DNA from: JANWKQ01 sp964624635
GTDB taxonomy: Bacteria > Bacteroidota > Bacteroidia > CAIKAF01
Assembly (NCBI GenBank): GCA_964624635.1
Contig: CAZUXM010000035.1
Span: 1-26,579 of the forward strand
Length of the DNA: 26,579 bases
Direction: 5' to 3'
How positions within the stretch are numbered: the stretch's first letter is position 1; every line of letters starts with the position of its first letter. The notes under the pieces were generated by a model that saw only the letters and a program-made list of their open reading frames with translations, ran no database searches and was not told the DNA's origin. This document shows positions 16,827-24,279 of the stretch, piece after piece. The position numbers and the translations under genes were made by a program.

Positions 16827-16927
16827 GTTTTATCTTTCCCAGACTTATATTATTACTTTAGACTAGGGTTTCAAAAGCTTGCTGCTGGCTCATTATAGGA
16901 GTTTTATAGGGGTCTTGTTTAAACCTT

Positions 16928-16961
16928 TTGAGGATAAACCTCGTCAAAAATTTTACCTTTG
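16928..16961 (+). promoter_or_regulatory. purK operon promoter, nearly leaderless
   Basis: TTG (16928-16930), 23 nt, then an exact TAnnTTTG box, TACCTTTG (16954-16961). Only three bases (TGC) separate it from the purK ATG at 16965, so transcription should begin at or within a few bases of the start codon. A weak hairpin-like GAGG-ATAAA-CCTC lies between the two boxes. Confidence 0.5.
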
Positions 16962-16964
16962 TGC

Positions 16965-18104
16965 ATGCAAAAACAACTGCAACAACTTAATATAGGGATT
17001 TTAGGAGGAGGTCAATTAGGCCGCATGTTATTGCAGGAAGCCGCCAATTGGGATTTAAAGATTGCAGTGCTTGATCCTTCTAACGAGGCTCCCTGCGCTA
17101 ATCTTACCCATGAATTTTGGCAAGGCGATTTTAAGGATTTTGATACAGTTTATCAATTTGGTACTGGTAAACACATTGTTACTATCGAATTTGAAGATGT
17201 AAATGCTGATGCACTTGAAGCATTAGAAAAAGATGGGGTAAAAGTTTATCCTCAACCTTCGGTGTTGAAAATTATAAAGGATAAAGGAGCACAAAAATTA
17301 TTTTATCAGGAACATAATATTCCTACAGCACCTTTTGCATTGGTTGAAAATGCGGAAGGGATTAAGAGTTCAAATATTCCTTTTCCATTTTTTCAAAAAC
17401 TTCGTAAAGGTGGATACGATGGATACGGAGTTCGTAAAATTTCAAATGAATCAGAGTTGGTAAATGCCTTCGAAGCACCCAGCATGATTGAGCAAATGGC
17501 TGATTTAAAAACAGAACTTTCAGTAATCGTTGCACGTAATGCCAATGGTGAAATAAAAACATTTCCGGTAGTGGATATGGAATTTAATCCGGAAAGTAAT
17601 ATGGTACAGTTTTTATTTGCCCCGGCAAATATTCCTGCTGATGTGGAAGAAAAGGCAACCACCATTGCTAAAACCATTATCGAAAAATTAGACATGGTGG
17701 GGTTATTAGCTGTTGAATTATTTTATACTAAACAAGGAGATGTTTGGGTAAATGAAATTGCTCCTCGTCCACATAACAGTGGTCACCATACTATTGAAGC
17801 CAATATTTGCAGCCAGTACGAACAACATTTAAGAGCCATTTGTAATTTACCTTTGGGTGATACCTCTACCATTCTTCCTGCAGTGATGGTAAATTTGTTG
17901 GGTGAAAAAGAGTTTACAGGATTTCCCATTTATGAAGGTTTAGAAGAAGTGATGAAAATGAGTGGGGTATATGTACATTTATATGGGAAGACCCAAACCA
18001 AACCATTCCGTAAGATGGGACACGTAACTATTATAGATAAAGATCTGAATGCAGCAAAACAAAAAGCATTACAAATAAAAAATCAACTTAAAATAAAAGC
18101 ATAA
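16965..18104 (+). CDS. purK: 5-(carboxyamino)imidazole ribonucleotide synthase (PurK)
   Basis: PurK is the ATP-grasp enzyme that carboxylates AIR with bicarbonate to N5-CAIR in de novo purine synthesis, feeding PurE. The 379-residue protein starts with the Rossmann-like GILGGGQLGRM (11-21), has the ATP-grasp loop KGGYDGYG (138-145) and the metal/ATP site NEIAPRPHNSGHHTIE (253-268). The ATG at 16965 is preferred to a TTG two codons upstream because the latter lies inside the promoter -7 box. It is the first gene of an apparent five-gene operon that ends with purE, but three genes of unknown function sit between, the first starting 13 nt after the purK stop. Confidence 0.95.
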   Translation: MQKQLQQLNIGILGGGQLGRMLLQEAANWDLKIAVLDPSNEAPCANLTHEFWQGDFKDFDTVYQFGTGKHIVTIEFEDVNADALEALEKDGVKVYPQPSVLKIIKDKGAQKLFYQEHNIPTAPFALVENAEGIKSSNIPFPFFQKLRKGGYDGYGVRKISNESELVNAFEAPSMIEQMADLKTELSVIVARNANGEIKTFPVVDMEFNPESNMVQFLFAPANIPADVEEKATTIAKTIIEKLDMVGLLAVELFYTKQGDVWVNEIAPRPHNSGHHTIEANICSQYEQHLRAICNLPLGDTSTILPAVMVNLLGEKEFTGFPIYEGLEEVMKMSGVYVHLYGKTQTKPFRKMGHVTIIDKDLNAAKQKALQIKNQLKIKA

Positions 18105-18117
18105 ACTATTCTATGTT

Positions 18118-18609
18118 ATGAAAAATATTGTGTCTACTTTTCTTTTTGTTGCAACATTTGTTTCAATTTTAAATGCACAGTCAGTATTTAACATAGGTAA
18201 GTCAAGTGTTGTATTGCCTGAAGAAAAGATATACAATGATGAAACCGCTTATTCAGCTTATACTAATTATCTGAAATTTTCAAATGACAGCATATTTTAT
18301 TATGAAACTTACATTAATAAAAGTAATCCATCATATAATCGATTAACAGTTTATGCGTGTCCACTTAGTTCAGTTGATCTGGCATATACCCATTTTTCCA
18401 TAAGTAAATATACCAACCCTGCACGTCCAACAGAAATGAGCTATTCTGCCTGGATTGATGTAAAGTATGAAGTGTCTGTAAAAAAGTGGCCCGCTGTGGT
18501 AATTAAGTATGATTCAAAAGGTAAAAAGAAAGAGAGCAGAACTAGTTATATTTATATGACTTGTAAGGACGAAAGTGTTTTTAATCTGATTAAATCCAAT
18601 ATAAAATAA
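18118..18609 (+). CDS. Secreted protein of unknown family, tandem paralogue 1
   Basis: The 163-residue product has a signal peptide (MKNIVSTFLFVATFVSILN, then AQ) and a mature domain of about 140 residues. It shares with its two neighbours the blocks IGK(S/T)S near the start, LPE-x-KI, NYLKFSND(S/T), YYETY, a central LTVYA(C/L)PL stretch, a KGK-x-K turn and a C-terminal F-x-LIKSNIK. Predicted beta-rich; no Cys pattern, lipobox or membrane helix. I do not recognise the family. It is the most diverged of the three copies (its middle, after TVYACPLSS, differs most). It lies 13 nt after purK and 20 nt before the next copy, so is almost certainly in the purK-purE transcript. Confidence 0.7.
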   Translation: MKNIVSTFLFVATFVSILNAQSVFNIGKSSVVLPEEKIYNDETAYSAYTNYLKFSNDSIFYYETYINKSNPSYNRLTVYACPLSSVDLAYTHFSISKYTNPARPTEMSYSAWIDVKYEVSVKKWPAVVIKYDSKGKKKESRTSYIYMTCKDESVFNLIKSNIK

Positions 18610-18629
18610 TTTTTAATAGCCTAAAGATT

Positions 18630-19121
18630 ATGAAAAAGCTGATTCCAATTTTTAGTATAGTATTATTAAATCAATTAACAGGGTTTGCTCAGTCTACTTT
18701 GGTTATAGGTAAAACATCGATTATTTTGCCTGAAAATAAAATATTAAGCTCAGAGTCAGATCATTCCATTTCAAGTAACTATTTGAAATTTTCAAATGAT
18801 ACTATGTATTATTATGAAGTGTATAAAGATAAACTAGACGAACGAGAAAGTACTTTAAGTATTTATATTTTACCGCTTAGATATTATATTGATAAGGAAG
18901 ATGTAAAATTTATAGAAACCAGGAATGAATATTTGGATGGTAGAATCAGTATGACTTATAGAACAAGTATTAGTTTTAATTTTAACGCTCCTAATAATTA
19001 CAACGGCTGGATATATGAATACACTGGAAAAGGTAAAACTAAAAAATTAAAAGAGACTTATTTTTCTGTTTATAGCGACGATGACACCGCATACGACATG
19101 ATTATGAAAAACATTAAATAA
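18630..19121 (+). CDS. Secreted protein of unknown family, tandem paralogue 2
   Basis: The 163-residue product has a signal peptide (MKKLIPIFSIVLLNQLTGF, then AQ) and the same mature plan as its neighbours: IGKTSIILPENKIL, NYLKFSNDTMYYYEVY, a TLSIYILPL strand, the shared EYLDGRISM block, a GKGKTKK turn and a MIMKNIK ending. The C-terminal SNIK of the other copies is altered here to KNIK. It is closest to paralogue 3; 29 consecutive bases around the LKFSNDTMYY codons are identical (18786-18814 and 19305-19333), arguing for a fairly recent duplication or gene conversion. Function unknown; a secreted or periplasmic location is inferred from the signal peptide alone. Confidence 0.7.
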   Translation: MKKLIPIFSIVLLNQLTGFAQSTLVIGKTSIILPENKILSSESDHSISSNYLKFSNDTMYYYEVYKDKLDERESTLSIYILPLRYYIDKEDVKFIETRNEYLDGRISMTYRTSISFNFNAPNNYNGWIYEYTGKGKTKKLKETYFSVYSDDDTAYDMIMKNIK

Positions 19122-19148
19122 TTTATTAGAATCTAAAACTCAACAAAC

Positions 19149-19637
19149 ATGAAAAAACTAGTATTTATTTTTTTTGCAGGATTATTTAGCTTACCTATAT
19201 TAAATGCACAATCAACTATTACTATGGGCAAAACAACCATTGCTTTGCCAGCTAACAAAATCTTGAATAACGAAACAGAGTATTCTATCAGAGCAAATTA
19301 TTTAAAATTTTCAAATGATACTATGTATTATTACGAAACTTACCAGGCTAAAGGAGATAATTCTCAAAATACACTTACTGTTTATGCTTTACCAATGCAA
19401 TATGTAGATAAGGAATATACTAATTTTAACGAAACCAAAAGTGAGTATATTGATGGAAGAACAGATATGCAATATTACACTGTTGTAAATTTAAAATACG
19501 ATGCCCCCAAAAATATTTCAGGATGGAGATTTACTTATGATACAAAAGGAAAAGTAAAAAAGAAAAAGGATAGCTATATTTTTGTGTATTGTGATGGAAA
19601 GAGTGCTTTTGATTTAATTAAGTCGAATATAAAATAA
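19149..19637 (+). CDS. Secreted protein of unknown family, tandem paralogue 3
   Basis: The 162-residue product has a signal peptide (MKKLVFIFFAGLFSLPILN, then AQ) and a mature domain with MGKTTIALPANKIL, NYLKFSNDTMYYYETY, NTLTVYALPMQYVDKEY, EYIDGRTDMQYYT, GWRFTYDTKGKVKKKK and the FDLIKSNIK ending. It combines features of both other copies: its central VYALPMQ stretch and IKSNIK end resemble copy 1, while NDTMYYYE and EYIDGR resemble copy 2. It may therefore be closest to the ancestral form, or a product of exchange between copies. The stop is 19 nt before purE. No enzyme motif is visible; a role linked to purine synthesis is not implied by the sequence. Confidence 0.7.
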   Translation: MKKLVFIFFAGLFSLPILNAQSTITMGKTTIALPANKILNNETEYSIRANYLKFSNDTMYYYETYQAKGDNSQNTLTVYALPMQYVDKEYTNFNETKSEYIDGRTDMQYYTVVNLKYDAPKNISGWRFTYDTKGKVKKKKDSYIFVYCDGKSAFDLIKSNIK

Positions 19638-19656
19638 TAACCCTTTTTTTAGATGT

Positions 19657-20184
19657 ATGGAACCATTAGTAGGTATTATTATGGGTAGTAAATCAGATCT
19701 TCCGATTATGAAGGAAGCGGCTGATTTTTTAGAAGAGATGCAAATTCCCTTCGAGATAACTGTAGTATCAGCTCACCGTACACCTCATCGTATGGTAAAA
19801 TATGCAGAAACCGCTGCAGAAAGGGGCATCAAAGTAATCATTGCCGGAGCAGGAGGTGCTGCGCATTTACCTGGTATGGTGGCTTCTATTACTACTTTAC
19901 CTGTGATTGGAGTTCCGGTAAAATCTTCCAATTCAGTAGATGGATGGGATTCCATTTTATCTATTCTTCAAATGCCAAATGGAATTCCTGTAGGTACTGT
20001 TGCCTTGAATGCTGCAAAAAATGCAGGAATATTGGCTGCAAAAATATTGTCAGCATCTGATGCTTCCATCGCAAAAAAGATGGAAGGGTTTCAAAAAGAT
20101 TTAAAGAACAAAGTATTGGATACCACCAAAGATTTTGAAAACCTCGGTTTTAAATTTCAGGTGAATAAATTCGAAGGAGAATAA
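19657..20184 (+). CDS. purE: N5-carboxyaminoimidazole ribonucleotide mutase (PurE, class I)
   Basis: PurE moves the carboxyl group of N5-CAIR to C4 to give CAIR, the step after PurK. The 175-residue protein has the class I signature: MGSKSD (9-14), VVSAHRTPHRM with catalytic His40, and IIAGAGGAAHLPGMVAS (61-77) for the phosphate/carboxylate site, plus the oligomer segment VPVKSSNSVDGWDSILSILQ. Presence of purK in the same operon agrees with class I (mutase) rather than the class II carboxylase. It is the last gene of the unit; its stop is 3 nt from the stop of a convergent membrane-protein gene and no terminator hairpin is evident between them. Confidence 0.95.
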   Translation: MEPLVGIIMGSKSDLPIMKEAADFLEEMQIPFEITVVSAHRTPHRMVKYAETAAERGIKVIIAGAGGAAHLPGMVASITTLPVIGVPVKSSNSVDGWDSILSILQMPNGIPVGTVALNAAKNAGILAAKILSASDASIAKKMEGFQKDLKNKVLDTTKDFENLGFKFQVNKFEGE

Positions 20185-20187
20185 ATT

Positions 20188-20736
20188 CTACTTTCTCAGG
20201 TTTGGCAAAAAGTATTTACTGATTTCAATAAAAGATCCTGCAGCTGTTATATACAGAAAGGGTAACCATACAGGAATGTAGTTGTTATTGGTATAACTAA
20301 AAAATCCTCCTTTAGATATGATAAATTCAAAGAAAGGACCAATAATTACTGTTGTAAATATGAGCAACAATTCTCTTTTATCTCTATGTGTTAGTAATGT
20401 AATAATACCCGGAATCAATAGTAAACCAATAATTAAATCATCAGACTCTTTTAATATGCAAGTAATCAAGTAGGCTACTAAAAGCAACAATAGACTAATA
20501 AAACAACGAAACAATGAGGTGGGTTTAAACTTACTATTTTGTTTCTCCATTTGATGCATGCCAAAAAGGAAAACAACAGCTGCAATACCAAATTCAATAA
20601 ATACCCATAATGATTCACCTAAAAAATGCGGATTAGAATAGCTGAGTACCCCAAAATAGACATGTAGAGAATCATACCCCATACCTAAAAGAGCCCCAAT
20701 CGAAAAAACCAAGATGTAAATAACCGTTTTTTTCAA
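20188..20736 (-). CDS. Polytopic membrane protein of unknown function
   Basis: The 182-residue protein has about five or six hydrophobic spans: near 5-20, 42-62, 78-95, 103-117, 122-140 and 155-172. Noticeable conserved-looking positions are GYDSLHVYFGVLSYSN after the first span and GPFFEFIISKGGFFSYTNNN before the last one, a His/Glu/Tyr-rich pattern that vaguely recalls Insig-like bacterial membrane proteins. I am not confident of that assignment. It follows the lipoprotein gene at 20746 by 9 nt, so the two are probably co-transcribed and might work together in the envelope. It is convergent with purE. Confidence 0.6.
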   Translation of the reverse strand: MKKTVIYILVFSIGALLGMGYDSLHVYFGVLSYSNPHFLGESLWVFIEFGIAAVVFLFGMHQMEKQNSKFKPTSLFRCFISLLLLLVAYLITCILKESDDLIIGLLLIPGIITLLTHRDKRELLLIFTTVIIGPFFEFIISKGGFFSYTNNNYIPVWLPFLYITAAGSFIEISKYFLPNLRK

Positions 20737-20745
20737 AAGAGTTGA

Positions 20746-21198
20746 TTATTTAATGGCCATTTCTTTCCAGTGGTATCCATTGTCTTCTTGTCCTTCATCT
20801 TGCCATCCGTAAAATACCTTTACTTTTCCTTCTGTAATAATGGAATAAAAATAATCACCTCCTCCGGCCCACCAACCTCCGCAAGCAGAAGTGGCTTCAG
20901 CCGGTATTTCGTAAGTTTTATATTCTGATGGTTGTATAATATTACAAGCAGTTCGAATGGTATCGATGGTTTGTTGTTTACCATCTATAGATAAAACCAC
21001 TTCGTTAATAGGTACATCAAATTCATCGCTGCCTTTGTCAACACAACTAAGTTCTGCTTTTTGTGGAGTTTTTATTTCGGTTTTTACCGTATCCTGTGGA
21101 GTATTGGTATGGGTAGTTGTTTTTTTGCCACAAGAAACTAGCAAGGGGGCGCATAATCCCAATCCAATGATTATAAGGTGTTTGTATGTTGTTTTCAT
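20746..21198 (-). CDS. Hypothetical lipoprotein
   Basis: The ATG at 21198 is chosen over an in-frame one 14 codons upstream because it starts a clean lipoprotein signal peptide: MKTTYKHLII, hydrophobic GLGLCAPLL, lipobox LVSC with Cys23. The 150-residue protein then has a Thr/Lys/Pro-rich linker (about 26-50) and a compact domain of about 95 residues containing three further Cys and a striking CGGWWAGGGDYFY segment, followed by GKVKVFYGWQDEGQ. No family recognised. It is first in a two-gene minus unit with the membrane protein at 20188, and divergent from the PorQ-like gene across 126 bp that contain a strong hairpin. Confidence 0.65.
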   Translation of the reverse strand: MKTTYKHLIIIGLGLCAPLLVSCGKKTTTHTNTPQDTVKTEIKTPQKAELSCVDKGSDEFDVPINEVVLSIDGKQQTIDTIRTACNIIQPSEYKTYEIPAEATSACGGWWAGGGDYFYSIITEGKVKVFYGWQDEGQEDNGYHWKEMAIK

Positions 21199-21276
21199 AA
21201 GTAGGTATTTATCGGGGATGTAAGGTAACGAAGATTTCAATCATAAAATATACAAAACTCAAAATCTTTCAATAAA

Positions 21277-21320
21277 TTGGGTTTCAGGTTTGGGTCTCCA
21301 ACCCCCAAATCTAAACCCAA
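21277..21320 (+). promoter_or_regulatory. Strong hairpin just before the start of the PorQ-like gene
   Basis: TTGGGTTTCAGGTTTGGG (21277-21294) can pair with CCCAAATCTAAACCCAA (21304-21320) with one bulged C and one G-U pair, around a 9-nt loop. The right arm ends 4 nt before the ATG at 21325. No T-run follows, so it is not a terminator; it would sit in the mRNA leader and could restrict ribosome access, or be a protein-binding site. Confidence 0.5.
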
Positions 21321-21324
21321 CTCA

Positions 21325-22143
21325 ATGAATAAAATAATACTAGCTATTTTATTGGGCATATTTTCTATAGGAAATATTTTTCCCCAATACGAAACTATTG
21401 GTGCTAGGAGTTCTGCTATGGGCGATGCATCTGTTTCTTTTATTGATACCTGGTCAACCTTTAATAATCCGTCTGCCTTAGGATTTACTGAACGTATTAG
21501 TTTGGGGTTCTCCTACAAAAACAATTTTTTAATGAAAGAATTAAGTCAAATGTCATTTGCCTTTACTCTTCCGGTTAAAAAAATAGGGGTATTTCATTTC
21601 GGTGCTGATCGGTTTGGATACGAACAATTCAGCACCAATAAATTCGGAATTGGTTATAGTAGAAAATTCGGAAAAATATTTTCATTAGGAACACAAATTA
21701 ATTTGCATTGGATACATATTGGAGATATTTATGGCGATAAAGTAACTGCCAGCGGTTCGGTTTCATTTTTGGTTAAGCCCATGAAAAATTGGATCATTGC
21801 AGGGAATGTATATAATATAACAGCAACACCTATTTCTTTTGATGCACGTGATCGTATCAACACTATTTTTCGCTTAGGGAGTTCTTATACCATAGCTGAA
21901 AAATTCCTCATCAGTATTGAAGGGGAAGCAAGCTTGCAATATAATCCTACATTTAGAGCTGGGTTAGAATACAAACCTATTTCACTGTTAGCTATACGTG
22001 CAGGAATCAATACGTACCCATTAAGTCCTACTTTTGGTTTTGGAATTGATTATAAAAAAATTCTCTTTGATTTTGCCGGGAAATGGCATCCTGTGTTAGG
22101 TTTTTCTCCTATTGGTACTTTATCTTACTCGTTTGGTAAATGA
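21325..22143 (+). CDS. PorV/PorQ-like outer-membrane beta-barrel protein
   Basis: The product is 272 residues. The ATG at 21325 is chosen because it opens a signal peptide (MNKIILAILLGIFSIGNIF, then PQ); a longer reading from a TTG at 21277 would translate the hairpin. The mature N-terminus YETIGARSSAMGDASVSF followed by TFNNPSALGF is the hallmark of the PorV/PorQ/FadL-like barrel group of Bacteroidota, and the rest alternates hydrophobic and polar residues with aromatic strand ends and a final YSFGK. It is shorter than typical PorQ and PorV, so it is not necessarily a T9SS subunit. Its stop overlaps the ATG of the next gene (ATGA), so the two proteins are translationally coupled and probably function together. 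Confidence 0.7.
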   Translation: MNKIILAILLGIFSIGNIFPQYETIGARSSAMGDASVSFIDTWSTFNNPSALGFTERISLGFSYKNNFLMKELSQMSFAFTLPVKKIGVFHFGADRFGYEQFSTNKFGIGYSRKFGKIFSLGTQINLHWIHIGDIYGDKVTASGSVSFLVKPMKNWIIAGNVYNITATPISFDARDRINTIFRLGSSYTIAEKFLISIEGEASLQYNPTFRAGLEYKPISLLAIRAGINTYPLSPTFGFGIDYKKILFDFAGKWHPVLGFSPIGTLSYSFGK

Positions 22144-24254
22144 AAAAACTAAACAAATACTTTTTTATAGTATTACTATTGATGAGTGGAGTAGTTCATG
22201 CACAAAATCAAAATGAATCTGTAAAAAACGAAGTGATTGATCGCTTGTTGGAATCTATTGCAGAACAAAATGGGGAAGAAGCAGATTATACCAACCTGAT
22301 AGAGTGGTTAGATGAATATTATTACGAGCCACTCAATATCAATACAGCAAAAAAGGAAGATTTACAAAAATTAGTCATCATTGACGAAACCATGATTTTG
22401 GAGTTGGAAAGATATATAAAAATTCATGGACCGCTCCTTTCAATTTATGAATTACAATTGGTAAAAGGGTGGGATAAAGAAACTATATTTCTTATACTTC
22501 CATTTATAAAAGTGATTCCGGCATTAGAAGAAAAAAAACGCAGCTTCGGCAATTATTTAAAATATGGCAAACATGAAATGATGATCAGGTATCAGCAAAT
22601 ATTTGAAGAACAAAGTGGATTTATTACTGATACATCCGGAGCAAAAGATTATCAGGGGTCTCCACAACAATTGTATTTCAGGTATAGGTATAGCCATAGT
22701 GATAAATACAGCTTCGGACTTACAGCAAAAAAAGATAGAGGAGAAGAATTTTTTACAGGTTCTAATACCCGAGGTTTTGATTTTTATTCAGCTCATATAT
22801 ACTTTAAAAATATTTGGAAATTTAAATCCATTGCTTTGGGTGATTATCAAATGCAAATAGGTCAGGGGCTCAATTTTTGGAAAGGGTTTGGATATCGTAA
22901 ATCTGCATTCAGTACATCTATCATTCGTAACGGTCGTGGATTAGGAGCATATACATCAGCCAACAGTAATAATTATTTGCGAGGTGGAGCATTTACTTTT
23001 GAATTGTGGAAATTTCAACTTACTTCATTTTTTTCTTATGATTTAAAAGATGCATCAACAGATTCCACTTTACTGGAAGAAGTGATTACAAGCATAAGTA
23101 ATACCGGCTTACATCGCACTGTTAATGAAATTTCGAAACGCGAAAGATTTTCAGAAATGGTTATTGGAAACCATTTGCAGTTTAATCATTCATTTATTTC
23201 GGTAGGAGCAGGAGTATATTACACCAAATACAGTCATAACTTTCAAAGAGGATCTCAGCCATCTGATCTCTTTGATTTCATAGGAAATTACCAATTGAAC
23301 GGAGGTTTTGATTATAAAATGAGATTAGGAAACGTATTTTTATTTGGGGAGTTTAGTTTAGACAAAGATTTAAACCATGCCTTTATCCAAGGCCTGGAAA
23401 CATCCGTAGGAGGATTTCATTTTTCTATGAGTTATCGTAATTATGCCAAAGGATATAACAATTATCATAGCAATGCATTTGGTGAAAATACTTTAGCCAA
23501 AAATGAAAGAGGATTATATCTGGGTGTACAGGGTCCTTTGTTTAACAAGTTTACATTTACGTCTTATTTTGATGTATATCAGTTTCCGTGGTTAAGATAT
23601 AATGTAGATATGCCTTCCTGGGGTTTTGATGGAATTACACAAATCAATTTTACTCCGTCGTATAATGCTGATATTTATTTAAGATATAAAATATCAAGGC
23701 GTAATCAAAATAGTTTGATCAACGATTTATATACTGAACCACAAGTAGAAATATTTCAACATAACATTCGTTTACATGCTGTATTAAAAGTGTTGCCAAC
23801 AGTAACTTTAAAATCAAGAATTGAAGCAAGTATGATTTCTCGTCCTGATGCACAGTTCCGTTATGGGTTTGTAGTATATCAGGATGTAAGTTGGCAACCT
23901 AAAAAAATACCCATCACCGCTTCAGGTCGCTTTGCAGTTTTTAAAACGGATGATTTTGATACCCGTATTTATGCGTATGAAAATGATTTGTTATATAATT
24001 TTTCCGTTCCTTTTTATTATGGCACAGGTATTAGGTGGTACCTTAATTTTACTTACAAACCGGTAAAGGGATTGAGTGTAGCCTTTCGTTTATCTCAATT
24101 TGTTTATCCTGATCAGCAAACCATCGGCAGTGGTTATGACGAGATCAATGGAATCACTAAAACCGAATTGAAGGTTCAAATTCGTTATCGATTTGGTAAC
24201 ATAATCAAAAAGAAAGATGATAAGCCTGATGTGATTGAAGAGATGAACGATTAA
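22140..24254 (+). CDS. Outer-membrane barrel protein with N-terminal helix-hairpin-helix domain
   Basis: The 704-residue protein has a signal peptide (MKKLNKYFFIVLLLMSGVVH, then AQ), then an acidic helical stretch. Next comes a ComEA-like helix-hairpin-helix region: PLNINTAKKEDLQKL (64-78) and GPLLSIYELQLVKGWD (97-112). From about 140 on there are many amphipathic, aromatic-rich strands (for example FYSAHIYFKNIWKF, WYLNFTYKPVKGLSVAFRLS) ending in LKVQIRYRFG, as in an outer-membrane beta barrel, then a charged tail. HhH motifs usually bind DNA or mediate protein contact; finding one in an exported protein suggests extracellular or periplasmic DNA contact or simply a structural module. The family is widespread in Bacteroidota without known function. 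Coupled to the PorQ-like gene. Confidence 0.75.
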   Translation: MKKLNKYFFIVLLLMSGVVHAQNQNESVKNEVIDRLLESIAEQNGEEADYTNLIEWLDEYYYEPLNINTAKKEDLQKLVIIDETMILELERYIKIHGPLLSIYELQLVKGWDKETIFLILPFIKVIPALEEKKRSFGNYLKYGKHEMMIRYQQIFEEQSGFITDTSGAKDYQGSPQQLYFRYRYSHSDKYSFGLTAKKDRGEEFFTGSNTRGFDFYSAHIYFKNIWKFKSIALGDYQMQIGQGLNFWKGFGYRKSAFSTSIIRNGRGLGAYTSANSNNYLRGGAFTFELWKFQLTSFFSYDLKDASTDSTLLEEVITSISNTGLHRTVNEISKRERFSEMVIGNHLQFNHSFISVGAGVYYTKYSHNFQRGSQPSDLFDFIGNYQLNGGFDYKMRLGNVFLFGEFSLDKDLNHAFIQGLETSVGGFHFSMSYRNYAKGYNNYHSNAFGENTLAKNERGLYLGVQGPLFNKFTFTSYFDVYQFPWLRYNVDMPSWGFDGITQINFTPSYNADIYLRYKISRRNQNSLINDLYTEPQVEIFQHNIRLHAVLKVLPTVTLKSRIEASMISRPDAQFRYGFVVYQDVSWQPKKIPITASGRFAVFKTDDFDTRIYAYENDLLYNFSVPFYYGTGIRWYLNFTYKPVKGLSVAFRLSQFVYPDQQTIGSGYDEINGITKTELKVQIRYRFGNIIKKKDDKPDVIEEMND

Positions 24255-24279
24255 AACTGATTTTTGTATCTTCGGCTTG

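Larger units (their letters stand above)
18118..19637 (+). repeat. Threefold tandem gene duplication between purK and purE
   Basis: The three genes at 18118, 18630 and 19149 are about 490 bp each, separated by 20 and 27 bp, and all encode signal-peptide proteins with the NYLKFSND(T/S) signature. Exact nucleotide identity over 29 bases between copies 2 and 3 supports duplication in place. Confidence 0.8.

Noticed and set aside
20188..20736. Insig-family assignment for the small membrane protein
   Set aside because: Only a loose resemblance in a few Tyr, His and Glu positions; without a profile search it is not supportable as a call.
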